The notes: generated from the sequence alone by a model not told the origin. A stretch of DNA of 64,000 bases from Streptomyces sp. H39-S7 (GCF_027158205.1 NZ_JAPVLU010000003.1:62001-126000), one strand, 5' to 3'; shown: positions 50,857 to 58,839, numbered from the stretch's first letter. A program made the numbers and translations.

Positions 50857-51504
50857 ATGACAGGACAAGTTCGCACCGTCGACGGCCGTGTTGCCGGTCG
50901 TCGAGGACAGGCGACGCGGCAGAAGCTGCTCGACTGCCTCGGCGAGATGCTCAGCACCTCGCCGTACCGGGACGTCAAGGTCATTGACGTGGCCCGGATG
51001 GCGGGCACCTCCCCCGCAACGTTCTACCAGTACTTCCCCGACGTCGAGGGCGCGGTCCTCGAACTCGCCGAGGAAATGGCCAAGGAAGGAGCGAGCCTCA
51101 CCGATCTGGTCGCGGGACGCTCCTGGATCGGCAAGTCCGGCGCCCTGGCGGCGGAGGAACTGGTCGACGGCTTCCTCTCCTTCTGGCGGAAGAACGACGC
51201 GATTCTGCGCGTCGTCGACCTTGGGGCGGCGGAAGGGGACAAGCGGTTCTACAAGATCCGCATGAAGATCCTCAACGCTGTCACCAACTCCCTCACGGAT
51301 TCCATCAAGGATCTGCAGAGCAAGAACAAGGTCGACAAGGAGGTCAGCCCGGCCGCGATGGCCGGCTCGCTGGTCGCCATGCTGGCCGCCGTCGCCTCGC
51401 ACCAGAAGGGGTTCACCAGCTGGGGCGTCAAACAGGCCGAGTTGAAGCCGAACCTCGCGCTGCTCGTGCATCTCGGCGTTACCGGGAAGAAGCCCGCCAA
51501 GTAA
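50857..51504 (+). CDS. TetR family regulator, candidate master of the catabolic regulon
   Basis: A 215-residue TetR protein. The HTH (ARMAGTSPATFYQYFPDVEGAV) lies in residues ~45-70. The C-terminal part is long, helical and ends GVTGKKPAK. It is the only TetR gene between 2 and 64 kb, central to the operator-bearing genes, and directly upstream (on the opposite strand) of the acyl-CoA dehydrogenase operon. No full operator precedes it: only the half-site CTGACG (50849) overlaps the promoter/start. Such a regulator would respond to an acyl-CoA. The link to the palindromes is inference. Confidence 0.85.
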   Translation: MTGQVRTVDGRVAGRRGQATRQKLLDCLGEMLSTSPYRDVKVIDVARMAGTSPATFYQYFPDVEGAVLELAEEMAKEGASLTDLVAGRSWIGKSGALAAEELVDGFLSFWRKNDAILRVVDLGAAEGDKRFYKIRMKILNAVTNSLTDSIKDLQSKNKVDKEVSPAAMAGSLVAMLAAVASHQKGFTSWGVKQAELKPNLALLVHLGVTGKKPAK

Positions 51505-51579
51505 CCCGTCGGGGCCCAAGGGGCCCTTGGCTCACGCCATTTGAGGCGTTCCATCTGTCCGTCCTGCCACGTCACGCCC

Positions 51580-51632
51580 AACGCGGGCGCCGTCCGGTCC
51601 TCGGGGGAGGTAGCCGGTACGGCGCCCGCGTT
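51580..51632. terminator. Bidirectional terminator between TetR and Ddn-like genes
   Basis: AACGCGGGCGCCGT pairs perfectly with ACGGCGCCCGCGTT around a 25-base loop; lies between the convergent genes ending at 51504 and 51677. Confidence 0.75.
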
Positions 51633-51676
51633 CTCGTGCGGGGGGAGGTGCGGGAAGGTGACGGGTTGGCGGGGAT

Positions 51677-52207
51677 TCAGGCGTGCTCAGGCGGTTTCGG
51701 GCCGGGTTCGGTTCCGCCGGGGCCGCGCGGAACGAGGCGGAAGAGCCGTATCTGCCGGTCCACGCGCTCCGCGTAGGACGCGTAGGGCGGCCAGAAACGC
51801 AGGACCGCCGTCCAGGCCGCCTCACGCTCGGCGCCTTCGAGGAGCTGGGCGACGACGCGCAGGTCGTTTCCCTTCCAGTTGATCTCCGCGTCCGGGTGCC
51901 GGATCAGATTGCTGGTCCACGCGGGGTGGTCGGTCCGCCCGAAGTTGCTGCCGACGAGGATGAACGTGCCGCCGTCCTCGGGCATGCACGCCAGGGGCGT
52001 ACGGCGCGGCTGTCCGCTCTTCGCACCCGTCGCCGTCAGGACGACACCGGGCAGCATCTGGGCGCTGAGCAGCACCTTTCCCTTGGTCAGCCGGTGCACG
52101 ACCTTGTCCATGGCCGGGACGACGTACGGCGCGACCTTCGCGAACCCGCGGGTGGACGACACCTTCTGCACGAGCGGCTTCGAACGCTCCATCAGCGACT
52201 TCTTCAT
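51677..52207 (-). CDS. Nitroreductase/deazaflavin (F420)-dependent (Ddn-like) oxidoreductase
   Basis: A 176-residue split-barrel protein of the DUF385/Ddn type: LTATGAKSGQPRRTPLACMPEDGGTFILVGSNFG and DHPAWTSNLIRHPDAEINWKG are the family blocks. Relatives use F420H2 to reduce nitroimidazoles, quinones or enones. ATG 52207 overlaps the acyl-CoA dehydrogenase stop (ATGA), with AGGGAG upstream. It therefore shares that gene's operator-controlled transcript. FbiC at 21762 can make its cofactor. Confidence 0.9.
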   Translation of the reverse strand: MKKSLMERSKPLVQKVSSTRGFAKVAPYVVPAMDKVVHRLTKGKVLLSAQMLPGVVLTATGAKSGQPRRTPLACMPEDGGTFILVGSNFGRTDHPAWTSNLIRHPDAEINWKGNDLRVVAQLLEGAEREAAWTAVLRFWPPYASYAERVDRQIRLFRLVPRGPGGTEPGPKPPEHA

Positions 52208-53484
52208 GCCGCGCTCCCTGCGGTCGTCGACTGGGCGGGGGCGGGCATGGGTTCGGATGCGGGCATGGGTGTGGGTGTGGGTGCGGGTGTGGGAACCGCC
52301 GGGCCGAAGAGCCCCGCCCGGTCGGCGGCGCGGGCGCGCAGCAGGTGCACCGGGCCGAAGAGCAGTTCGTCGGACGCGGCGCGCTTGAAGTACAGGTGCG
52401 CGTGGTGCTCCCAGGTGAAGCCGACGCCGCCGTGCAGCTGGATCGCCTCGCCCGCGACGGACCGCAGCGCCTCCAGCGCCTGTGCGAGCGCGAGCGGTCC
52501 GGCGACCGGCAGCTCGCCCTCGGAAGCGGCGGCCGCCCATGCGGCGTAATACGCGGCGGACCGTGCCGCCTGCACCTGGACGTAGAGGTCGGCGAGCCGG
52601 TGCTTGACGGCCTGGAAGGAGCCGACGGGACGTCCGAACTGCTCTCTGACCTGGACGTATTCCACGGTGGAGGCGAGTGCCTGGTCCGCGGCGCCGACCG
52701 CCTCCGTCGCCAGCGCGGCGGCGGCGAGTTCACCTGCTCGGGCGAGCGCGGGCCCCGGGTCGGCGGCCTCGTCGCCCCCGAGCGGCACGGCGACGACGTC
52801 ACGCAGCTCGATCCGGGCCTCGGGGCGGGTCTCGTCGAGCGCGGTGAGGCGGTTGCGTACGACGCCGGCCGCGTCGCCCTCGACGAGGAAGAGCCGGGTG
52901 CGGGCGGCCGCGTAGCCGCCGGCGTGGGCGGCGACGAGCAGCAGTCCGGCACTGTGCCCGTCCAGCACCTGGTCGGCCTGCCCGTAGAGCCGCCAGCCCG
53001 GCCCGTCCGACTCCTGGCGGGCCTGGATGCCGCCCGCGCGGCCGCCGCCCGCCCAGCTGCCGTCGTTCGGCCCCGTCAGGCCCAGGGCCGTGCCGAGGCC
53101 GCCCGGCAGGGCGAGCGCCACCGTGACGGCGCCTGCGGCGATCCTGGGCAGCAGGTCGGCGCGCTGCCGCTCGGTACCGAGGTCGGCGATGAGCGGGGCG
53201 GCCAGCACCGCGGTGCTGAGCAGCGGGGACGGCAGCAGCGTGCGGCCGGCCTCCTCGCAGGCCAGCACCAGTTCGGTCGGCCCGCAGCCGGCGCCCCCGT
53301 ACTCCGTCGGCAGCCCGAGGCCGGGCAGGCCGAGCTGTTCGGCGAGCTGCCGCCACAGAGGCTCGTCGTATCCCGCGGTGGTGCCGACGGCGGCCTTGAC
53401 CTCGTCCGGCCCGCAGCGTTTCCGCAGCACCTCGCGCAGGGTGCGCCGGATCTCGTCCTGCTCCTCGGTGAACGCGGCATCCAT
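52204..53484 (-). CDS. Acyl-CoA dehydrogenase family protein
   Basis: A 426-residue flavin enzyme. The N-terminal ACAD segment is DAAFTEEQDEIRRTLREVLR. The middle beta domain is irregular, and the C-terminal region has QLHGGVGFTWEHHAHLYFKRA, typical of actinobacterial FadE proteins, some of which are one half of heteromeric alpha2beta2 dehydrogenases for steroid side-chains. The C-terminus carries a Pro-rich extension (PTPAPTPTPMPASEPMP). ATG 53484 follows GGAGCCC; operator at 53507 lies 22 bases upstream. No second dehydrogenase is visible in the window. Confidence 0.88.
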   Translation of the reverse strand: MDAAFTEEQDEIRRTLREVLRKRCGPDEVKAAVGTTAGYDEPLWRQLAEQLGLPGLGLPTEYGGAGCGPTELVLACEEAGRTLLPSPLLSTAVLAAPLIADLGTERQRADLLPRIAAGAVTVALALPGGLGTALGLTGPNDGSWAGGGRAGGIQARQESDGPGWRLYGQADQVLDGHSAGLLLVAAHAGGYAAARTRLFLVEGDAAGVVRNRLTALDETRPEARIELRDVVAVPLGGDEAADPGPALARAGELAAAALATEAVGAADQALASTVEYVQVREQFGRPVGSFQAVKHRLADLYVQVQAARSAAYYAAWAAAASEGELPVAGPLALAQALEALRSVAGEAIQLHGGVGFTWEHHAHLYFKRAASDELLFGPVHLLRARAADRAGLFGPAVPTPAPTPTPMPASEPMPAPAQSTTAGSAA

Positions 53485-53506
53485 CGGCGGGCTCCTCACA
53501 GCTCAT

Positions 53507-53521
53507 CTGACGGTCCGTCAT
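53507..53521. promoter_or_regulatory. TetR-regulon operator (CTGACGGTCCGTCAT)
   Basis: One end mismatch to CTGACG-N3-CGTCAG; 22 bases upstream of the acyl-CoA dehydrogenase start. Confidence 0.8.
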
Positions 53522-53590
53522 CTTAGGGAGCGGCAGTCCAGATGCACAGGGTCGGGGAGCACCCATTCCCGACCGGGCATGATGTCCGGC

Positions 53591-53905
53591 ATGAGCCAGA
53601 ACCCCAGCCAGGACCCCCGCCGGAAGTCCGGCCAGAATCCCGCCCCGGGCGACAGGGCCACCGGCCCGAAGCCGCAGCGCCCGCGCGGCACCACGCTGCG
53701 CTTCCTCTCCCCCGGCCCCGACACGTCGACGACCCAGCTCAAGGTCTACCTCGGGATCTGGGCCGCGCTGCTGGTCCTGTGGATCAGCGCGCAGTTCTGG
53801 ATGAGCGACATCTCGGGCTTCCAGCGGGCGCTGTACGTCCTGCTCGCGCTCGTCGCGCTGACGCAGATGTCGTCGGCGGCCGCCCAACTGCGCAAGAGGC
53901 ACTGA
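53591..53905 (+). CDS. Small two-TM membrane protein
   Basis: A 104-residue protein. Its first ~50 residues are Pro/Gly/Arg-rich and polar; spans are near residues 53-71 (YLGIWAALLVLWISAQFW) and 80-95. It resembles small conserved Streptomyces membrane proteins of unknown role. ATG 53591 is one of three candidate ATGs (also 53579 and 53582); no clear ribosome site. It is divergent from the acyl-CoA dehydrogenase and does not obviously share the regulon. Confidence 0.6.
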   Translation: MSQNPSQDPRRKSGQNPAPGDRATGPKPQRPRGTTLRFLSPGPDTSTTQLKVYLGIWAALLVLWISAQFWMSDISGFQRALYVLLALVALTQMSSAAAQLRKRH

Positions 53906-54029
53906 GCCCCCCGGAGCTCACGCACGGAGCGCGGAGCACGGGACACGGAGCGCGGAGCAGGGGGACGCGGGGCACGGGACAGCGCGCGCACCACACCCTC
54001 GCCGCATCCACTGTTCCGGGCTTCCGAAT

Positions 54030-54044
54030 CTGATGTACCGTCAG
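54030..54044. promoter_or_regulatory. TetR-regulon operator (CTGATGTACCGTCAG)
   Basis: One mismatch to the consensus. It ends four bases before the ATG at 54049, so it overlaps the core promoter. Confidence 0.8.
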
Positions 54045-54048
54045 ATTT

Positions 54049-55218
54049 ATGGCTGCTGCTGCTCGCAAGGTCGCCGTCGTCGGCGTCGCGCTGTCCGACT
54101 GCGGACGGGTCGACGACGCCACCCCGTACGCCCTGCACGCCCAGGCCGCCCGCCGGGCGCTGGCCGACTCCGGACTCGACCGCTCGGTCGTCGACGGGCT
54201 CGCCTCGGCCGGCCTCGGGATCCTCGCGCCGGTCGAGGTCGCCGAATACCTCGGCCTGCGCCCCACCTGGGTGGATTCCACCGCCGTGGGCGGCTCCACC
54301 TGGGAGGTCATGGCCGCGCACGCCGCCGAGGCGATAGCCGCCGGCCACGCCAATGCCGTGCTGCTCGTCTACGGCTCGACCGCGCGCGCCGACCTCAAGG
54401 CGAAGCGGCGCACCGCCAACCTCTCCTTCGGCGCCCGCGGGCCGCTGCAGTTCGAGGTTCCGTACGGCCACACCCTCATCTCCAAGTACGCGATGGCCGC
54501 GCGCCGCCACATGCACCAGTACGGCACGACACTGGAGCAGCTCGCCGAGGTCGCCGTACAGGCCCGCGCCAACGCCGCCCGCAACCCCGACGCGATGTAC
54601 CGCACCCCGATCACCGTCGACGAGGTGCTGTCCGGGCCGACGATCGCCGACCCGTTCACCAAGCTGCACTGCTGCATCCGCTCCGACGGGGGCGGCGCGG
54701 TGCTGCTGGCCGCCGAGGAGTACGTGCCGGACACCGCCCGGACCCCCGTCTGGATCCTCGGCTCGGGCACCGCGGTGTCGCACACCGCGATGTCCGAGTG
54801 GGAGGACTTCACGGTCTCCCCGGCGGCGGTCTCCGGCCGGATCGCCTTCGAGCGCGCCGGCGTGACCCCCGCCGACATCGACCTCGCCGAGATCTACGAC
54901 GCCTTCACGTACATGACGCTGGTGACGCTGGAGGACCTCGGCTTCTGCGCCAAGGGCGAAGGCGGCGCCTTCGTCGAGAAGGGGCGGCTCACGATCGACG
55001 GCGATCTGCCCGTGAACACCGACGGCGGTGGCCTGTCCGCCTGCCACCCCGGGATGCGCGGCCTGTTCCTGCTCATCGAGGCAGTCCGGCAACTGCGCGG
55101 CGAGGCGGGCGACCGGCAGGTGCGCAAGTCCGGCGGGCGGCTGCCGCGGCTGGCCGTCGCCTCCGGAACCGGCGGCTGGTTCTGCTCCTCGGGAACCGTG
55201 ATCCTCGAGCGCGGATAG
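54049..55218 (+). CDS. Thiolase-like lipid-transfer protein (second copy)
   Basis: A 389-residue thiolase-fold protein related to the one at 41999 but differing at the active site. The Cys position reads VGGSTWEVMAAH (Thr84), so no nucleophile Cys, while the C-terminal loop keeps CHPGMRG (His333), resembling the thiolase GHPxG. Tyr283 corresponds to Tyr288 of the first copy. ATG 54049 has no ribosome site and is only four bases from the operator; a leaderless transcript is likely. Possibly an SCP-x or aldolase-like subunit working with the DUF35 protein at 56253. Confidence 0.85.
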   Translation: MAAAARKVAVVGVALSDCGRVDDATPYALHAQAARRALADSGLDRSVVDGLASAGLGILAPVEVAEYLGLRPTWVDSTAVGGSTWEVMAAHAAEAIAAGHANAVLLVYGSTARADLKAKRRTANLSFGARGPLQFEVPYGHTLISKYAMAARRHMHQYGTTLEQLAEVAVQARANAARNPDAMYRTPITVDEVLSGPTIADPFTKLHCCIRSDGGGAVLLAAEEYVPDTARTPVWILGSGTAVSHTAMSEWEDFTVSPAAVSGRIAFERAGVTPADIDLAEIYDAFTYMTLVTLEDLGFCAKGEGGAFVEKGRLTIDGDLPVNTDGGGLSACHPGMRGLFLLIEAVRQLRGEAGDRQVRKSGGRLPRLAVASGTGGWFCSSGTVILERG

Positions 55219-55371
55219 GTCGCGGGTGGGACGCGGCTAGGGCCTGTCGTCACCTTCGCACCTTGCCCGGCACGACCCGGCCCGAGCATGCGGGCAACGG
55301 CAACCTCGCGGACCGGATGGGTACGCTGGGCCGGTCAGTGGATCTACGGGCGGCCCGGAGAGGGGTATCGC

Positions 55372-56274
55372 GTGGTCAAGCGGTTCGCCCTGCCCCTGGC
55401 CTGCACACTCGTGCTGACCTCCGCCGCGCTGTGGATGCCGTGGGCCGCCTCCTCGCCGCCGGACGGCCGGGGGAGCTGGACGAACCAGGACGCCGCCCGG
55501 TTCTGGACCCCCGAGCGGATGGCGAACGCCATGCCGCAGAGCGCTCCGTACGGGTCGGAGGAGCTGCCCGCCCCCAACGCGAACGTCAGCACCACCATCG
55601 CCCCGGCCGGCGCCGCCCGGCACATCAGCGGCATTCCGACCGTCGGCGTGCTCTTCTCCGTCGACGAGTCGGCCGAGGCCCATTTCTGCTCGGCGAGCGT
55701 GGTCCACAGCCCGTCCCGCAGCCTCGTGCTGACCGCCGCGCACTGCGAGGCGGGCACGGACGTCGTGTTCGTCCCCGACTACGCCAAGGGCGCGAAGGCG
55801 CAGCCGTACGGGACCTGGGCCGTCGACCAGGTCTTCACCGACCCCCGCTGGGGCGATTTCGGCACCGGGTCCGACTACGACTTCGCCTTCGCGCGGGTGA
55901 AGCGGAACGACCAGGGCAAGAGCATCGAGGACGTCACCGGCGCCAACATCCTGACGCGGACGCCCGGCTGGACCAACAAGGTCACCGTGATCGGCTACCC
56001 CGGCGAGGCCTTCGACCCGACGGGCCGGGCGATCAGCTGCACGACGGCCACCTCCCGGCTGTCCGGCATGCGGCAGCTGCAGATGGACTGCGGCGGCTAC
56101 TACGACGGGACGTCCGGCAGCCCGTGGCTGCTGGACTTCGACCCGAAGACGCGGACCGGGAAGGTCATCGGCCTGGTGGGCGGCCTGGACGGCGGCGGTC
56201 CGGACGACAGCGTCTCGTACAGCCCGCTCTTCGAGGACGCCCTCTTCACGCTCTACGGAACGGCCGGCGGCTGA
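55372..56274 (+). CDS. Secreted trypsin-like serine protease
   Basis: A 300-residue exported protease. Signal peptide LPLACTLVLTSAALW; then a chymotrypsin-fold domain with His124 (LTAAHC), Asp170 (SDYDFAFA) and Ser250 (DGTSGSPW), all three triad residues present. GTG 55372 follows GGAGAGG. It has no regulon operator. Its 3' end overlaps the convergent DUF35 gene by 22 bases. Confidence 0.9.
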   Translation: MVKRFALPLACTLVLTSAALWMPWAASSPPDGRGSWTNQDAARFWTPERMANAMPQSAPYGSEELPAPNANVSTTIAPAGAARHISGIPTVGVLFSVDESAEAHFCSASVVHSPSRSLVLTAAHCEAGTDVVFVPDYAKGAKAQPYGTWAVDQVFTDPRWGDFGTGSDYDFAFARVKRNDQGKSIEDVTGANILTRTPGWTNKVTVIGYPGEAFDPTGRAISCTTATSRLSGMRQLQMDCGGYYDGTSGSPWLLDFDPKTRTGKVIGLVGGLDGGGPDDSVSYSPLFEDALFTLYGTAGG

Positions 56275-56714
56275 CCGGCGGCGTCGACGGGCTTCGCCGG
56301 AGCGAAGACGGCTACCGCGACGGCCGGGGCCTCGGCAGCGGCGTCGTCCGTGCGGAAGCGGACCCGCAGCTCCATGCCGATCCGCAGGGCGGACACCTCG
56401 CAGTCGACGACCTCCGTCATCATCCGCGGACCCTCGGCGAGATCGACGACCGCGGCGACGTACGGCACCCGGGTTCCGAAGGGCGGCAGGTCGTTGAGGT
56501 GGACGACCGACCACGTGTAGAGCGTGGCGCGGCCGCTCGCCTGCTCCCAGCCGACGTCCTCGCTCCAGCAGGACGGGCAGAACTCGCGCGGGTAGTGGTG
56601 GGCTGCCCCGCAGGCGGCGCAGCGCCGGATCAGCAGGCGTCCTTCGGTGGCGGCGTCCCAGTACGGCCGGGTGAAGGCGTCGATGTCGGGGAGGTCGAAG
56701 CGCTGCGCCGTCAC
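56253..56714 (-). CDS. Zn-ribbon/OB-fold protein (DUF35, second copy)
   Basis: A 153-residue DUF35 protein with zinc ligands Cys32/35/46/49 (CAACGAAHHYPREFCPSC) and an OB-fold (GRATLYTWSVVHLNDLPPFG). It begins at GTG 56714, overlapping the DoxX stop (GTGA), so it is read from the promoter at 57185. Its logical partner is the thiolase-like protein at 54049, which lies 1 kb away on the other strand. The first DUF35 (43172) sits directly beside its thiolase instead. Confidence 0.9.
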   Translation of the reverse strand: MTAQRFDLPDIDAFTRPYWDAATEGRLLIRRCAACGAAHHYPREFCPSCWSEDVGWEQASGRATLYTWSVVHLNDLPPFGTRVPYVAAVVDLAEGPRMMTEVVDCEVSALRIGMELRVRFRTDDAAAEAPAVAVAVFAPAKPVDAAGQPPAVP

Positions 56715-57163
56715 AGGAACAGCCCCCACAGGTTGTCGAGCGACCACGCCTGCCAGCTCATGGCGAAGAGCGCGACGAGCGATATCAGCGCCATCATCGC
56801 GTTCTGGCCCTGCTCGGCCCAGTCGTGGATCATCAGGACGAGATAGAGCAGGTTGAGGAGCAGTCCGCCGACGAGCGCCACCGGTGTCAGCAGGCCGACC
56901 GTCAGGCCCAGCCCGAGCGCCAGCTCGGCGTACACGACGACGTGTGCCATCAGCTTGGGCCGTGGCGCGACGACCGTGGTGAAGCCGCCGCGCACAAAGC
57001 CCCAGCGGTGCTTGTCCGCGACGCTCTTGGCCCAGGCGATGCCCGTTCCGCGCTCGAACCAGCCCTTCTTGTCCTTGTGCCGCCAGCTCTCCAGCCACCA
57101 CAGACCGAGGCCTATGCGCAGCACGGCGAGCCATTCGGCTCCGGTGAGCCAGATCGTCTGCAT
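56711..57163 (-). CDS. DoxX-family membrane protein
   Basis: A 150-residue integral membrane protein with four spans; the DoxX block is in AEWLAVLRIGLGLWWLESW near the N-terminus, and AHVVVYAELALGLGLTVGLL follows. DoxX proteins are thought to be redox-related; in mycobacteria they join SodA/SseA. GGAGG precedes ATG 57163. The regulon operator at 57185 lies 22 bases upstream, so the gene with its DUF35 partner belongs to the regulon. Confidence 0.85.
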   Translation of the reverse strand: MQTIWLTGAEWLAVLRIGLGLWWLESWRHKDKKGWFERGTGIAWAKSVADKHRWGFVRGGFTTVVAPRPKLMAHVVVYAELALGLGLTVGLLTPVALVGGLLLNLLYLVLMIHDWAEQGQNAMMALISLVALFAMSWQAWSLDNLWGLFL

Positions 57164-57184
57164 GGCGGGCCTCCCTCTCGATAT

Positions 57185-57199
57185 CTGACGGTACGTCAG
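57185..57199. promoter_or_regulatory. TetR-regulon operator (CTGACGGTACGTCAG)
   Basis: Perfect CTGACG-N3-CGTCAG site, 22 bases upstream of DoxX and 148 upstream of the divergent monooxygenase; it could serve both. Confidence 0.85.
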
Positions 57200-57346
57200 T
57201 TCATCGGATGGAGACAGATCCGCGCAAGAGTCCGGCGCCAAACGCCCTCGGATTGATCGCTGCCGGGACTACTCTCACTCCCACGCCACTGCCACCTTCC
57301 GGTACGTCCCTCCGACAGCCCCTCCGACAGGCCCCGGGAGCACCAC

Positions 57347-58594
57347 ATGGTCGACCGCCCCACCCCTTCCGTTCCGTCGGGGTCCACCGCGCCTGCCATG
57401 CCGACCGCGTCCCCCGACGCGATCGTCATCGGCGCGGGACCCGGCGGCCTCGCCGCGGCGGCGGCGCTGAACCGGCGTGGCGTGCGCACGCTCGTACTGG
57501 AGCGGTCGGACGCGGTCGCCGCGTCCTGGCGCGGCCATTACGACCGGCTCCATCTGCACACCACGCGACGGCTGTCCGGCCTGCCCGGCTTCGCCATCCC
57601 GCGCGCGTACGGACGCTGGGTCGGTCGCGACGACGTCATCCGCTACCTGGAGCGGTACGCCGCACACCACCGGATCGACGTCGCCACCGGCATCGAGGTG
57701 TCCCGGATCGACCGCGTCGACGCCGGCACGGGCACGGGCACGGGCACGGGCACGGGCGAGGGCACGGGCAGCGGTACGTGGCAGCTGCCCGCCACGGGCG
57801 GACGCCTGCTCACCGCCTCCGTCGTCGTGGTCGCCACCGGCACCAACCACGTGCCGCACGTCCCGGACTGGCCCGGCCGCGACAGCTTCTCCGGCGAACT
57901 GCTGCACGCCGCCCACTACCGCAACGCCGAGCCCTACGCGGGCCGTGACGTCCTCATCATCGGCGTCGGCAACACCGGCGCCGAGATCGCCGTCGACCTC
58001 GTCGAGGCGGGCGCCGCCCGCGTGCGGATCGCCGTCCGGACGCCGCCGCACATCCTGCGCCGCACCACCGCCGGCTGGCCCGCCCAGGCCACCGGCATCC
58101 TCTGCCGCCGGCTGCCGACCGGGCTCGTCGACCGCATCGCCCCGCACGTGGAACGCCTCAGCGTCCCGGATCTGTCCTCCTTCGGACTCGCCCGCCCCAC
58201 CACCGGCCTCTACTCCCGCGTCCGCGACGACGGAGCCATCCCGGTGCAGGACGTCGGCCTCATCGACGCGATCCGGGCGCGACGGGTGGAGCCCGTCGCC
58301 GCCGTGAAGAGCTTCGACGGTGACAAGGTCGTCCTGGCCGACGGTTCGCGGATCAGCCCGGAGGTCGTCATCGCCGCCACGGGATACCGGCGCGGTCTCG
58401 AACCCCTCGTCGGCCACCTGGGCGTCCTCGACGGCAACGGCCGCCCCGTCGTCCACGGCCCGCACACCCCGCCCGGCGCTCCCGGCCTCTACTTCACCGG
58501 CTTCACCAACCCCATCAGCGGCATGTTCCGTGAGCTCGCCATCGACGCCCGGCGCATCGCCCGCGCGGCCGCCCGGACCCCCCGGCGGGCGTGA
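57347..58594 (+). CDS. FAD-dependent monooxygenase/oxidoreductase (FMO/BVMO-like)
   Basis: A 415-residue two-dinucleotide-fold flavoprotein. FAD motif VIGAGPGGLAAAAAL (residues ~25-40) and NAD(P)H motif IIGVGNTGAEIAVDL (~205-220). Another family block is SFGLARPTTGLY, and ATGYRRGLEPL near 345. It resembles flavin monooxygenases/YUCCA-type enzymes rather than Baeyer-Villiger enzymes. An unusual Gly-Thr run interrupts the chain at about residues 127-143. ATG 57347. A first oxygenation of the substrate is inference. Confidence 0.88.
   Translation: MVDRPTPSVPSGSTAPAMPTASPDAIVIGAGPGGLAAAAALNRRGVRTLVLERSDAVAASWRGHYDRLHLHTTRRLSGLPGFAIPRAYGRWVGRDDVIRYLERYAAHHRIDVATGIEVSRIDRVDAGTGTGTGTGTGEGTGSGTWQLPATGGRLLTASVVVVATGTNHVPHVPDWPGRDSFSGELLHAAHYRNAEPYAGRDVLIIGVGNTGAEIAVDLVEAGAARVRIAVRTPPHILRRTTAGWPAQATGILCRRLPTGLVDRIAPHVERLSVPDLSSFGLARPTTGLYSRVRDDGAIPVQDVGLIDAIRARRVEPVAAVKSFDGDKVVLADGSRISPEVVIAATGYRRGLEPLVGHLGVLDGNGRPVVHGPHTPPGAPGLYFTGFTNPISGMFRELAIDARRIARAAARTPRRA
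57725..57772 (+). repeat. GGCACG hexamer microsatellite inside the monooxygenase gene
   Basis: Five exact GGCACG hexamers (57725-57754), then GGCGAG, GGCACG and GGCAGC. It encodes alternating Gly-Thr. Hexamer changes keep the frame, so length variation would change the loop, not break the gene. Confidence 0.85.
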
Positions 58595-58815
58595 CCGCCC
58601 CCGCCGACCGCGTCCACCTCGCCAGCCGCGTCCACATCGTCCATCTCGTCAGAGTTTCCGCATATTCCTCCACTCTCCTCCCCGGGCCCCGCGCTGACCT
58701 CTTCCGGCCAAAGAAGCCACCGGCGGGGCCCGGCGGCGTCGGTTCGCCCACCCAAAACGCCCTGAATGGCGGCCCGCTCGGCCTCCTTCACATCTTTCAC
58801 ATGCCCGAACTGTTC

Positions 58816-58830
58816 CTGACAGGTCGTCAG
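58816..58830. promoter_or_regulatory. TetR-regulon operator (CTGACAGGTCGTCAG)
   Basis: One mismatch to the consensus (CTGACA); first of a pair before the ADP-forming synthetase. Confidence 0.75.
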
Positions 58831-58839
58831 TTCAGTAAT

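Noticed and set aside
50849..50863. CTGACGGCATGACAG as a fifteenth regulon operator
   Set aside because: Only the left half matches; the right half TGACAG does not give a palindrome.
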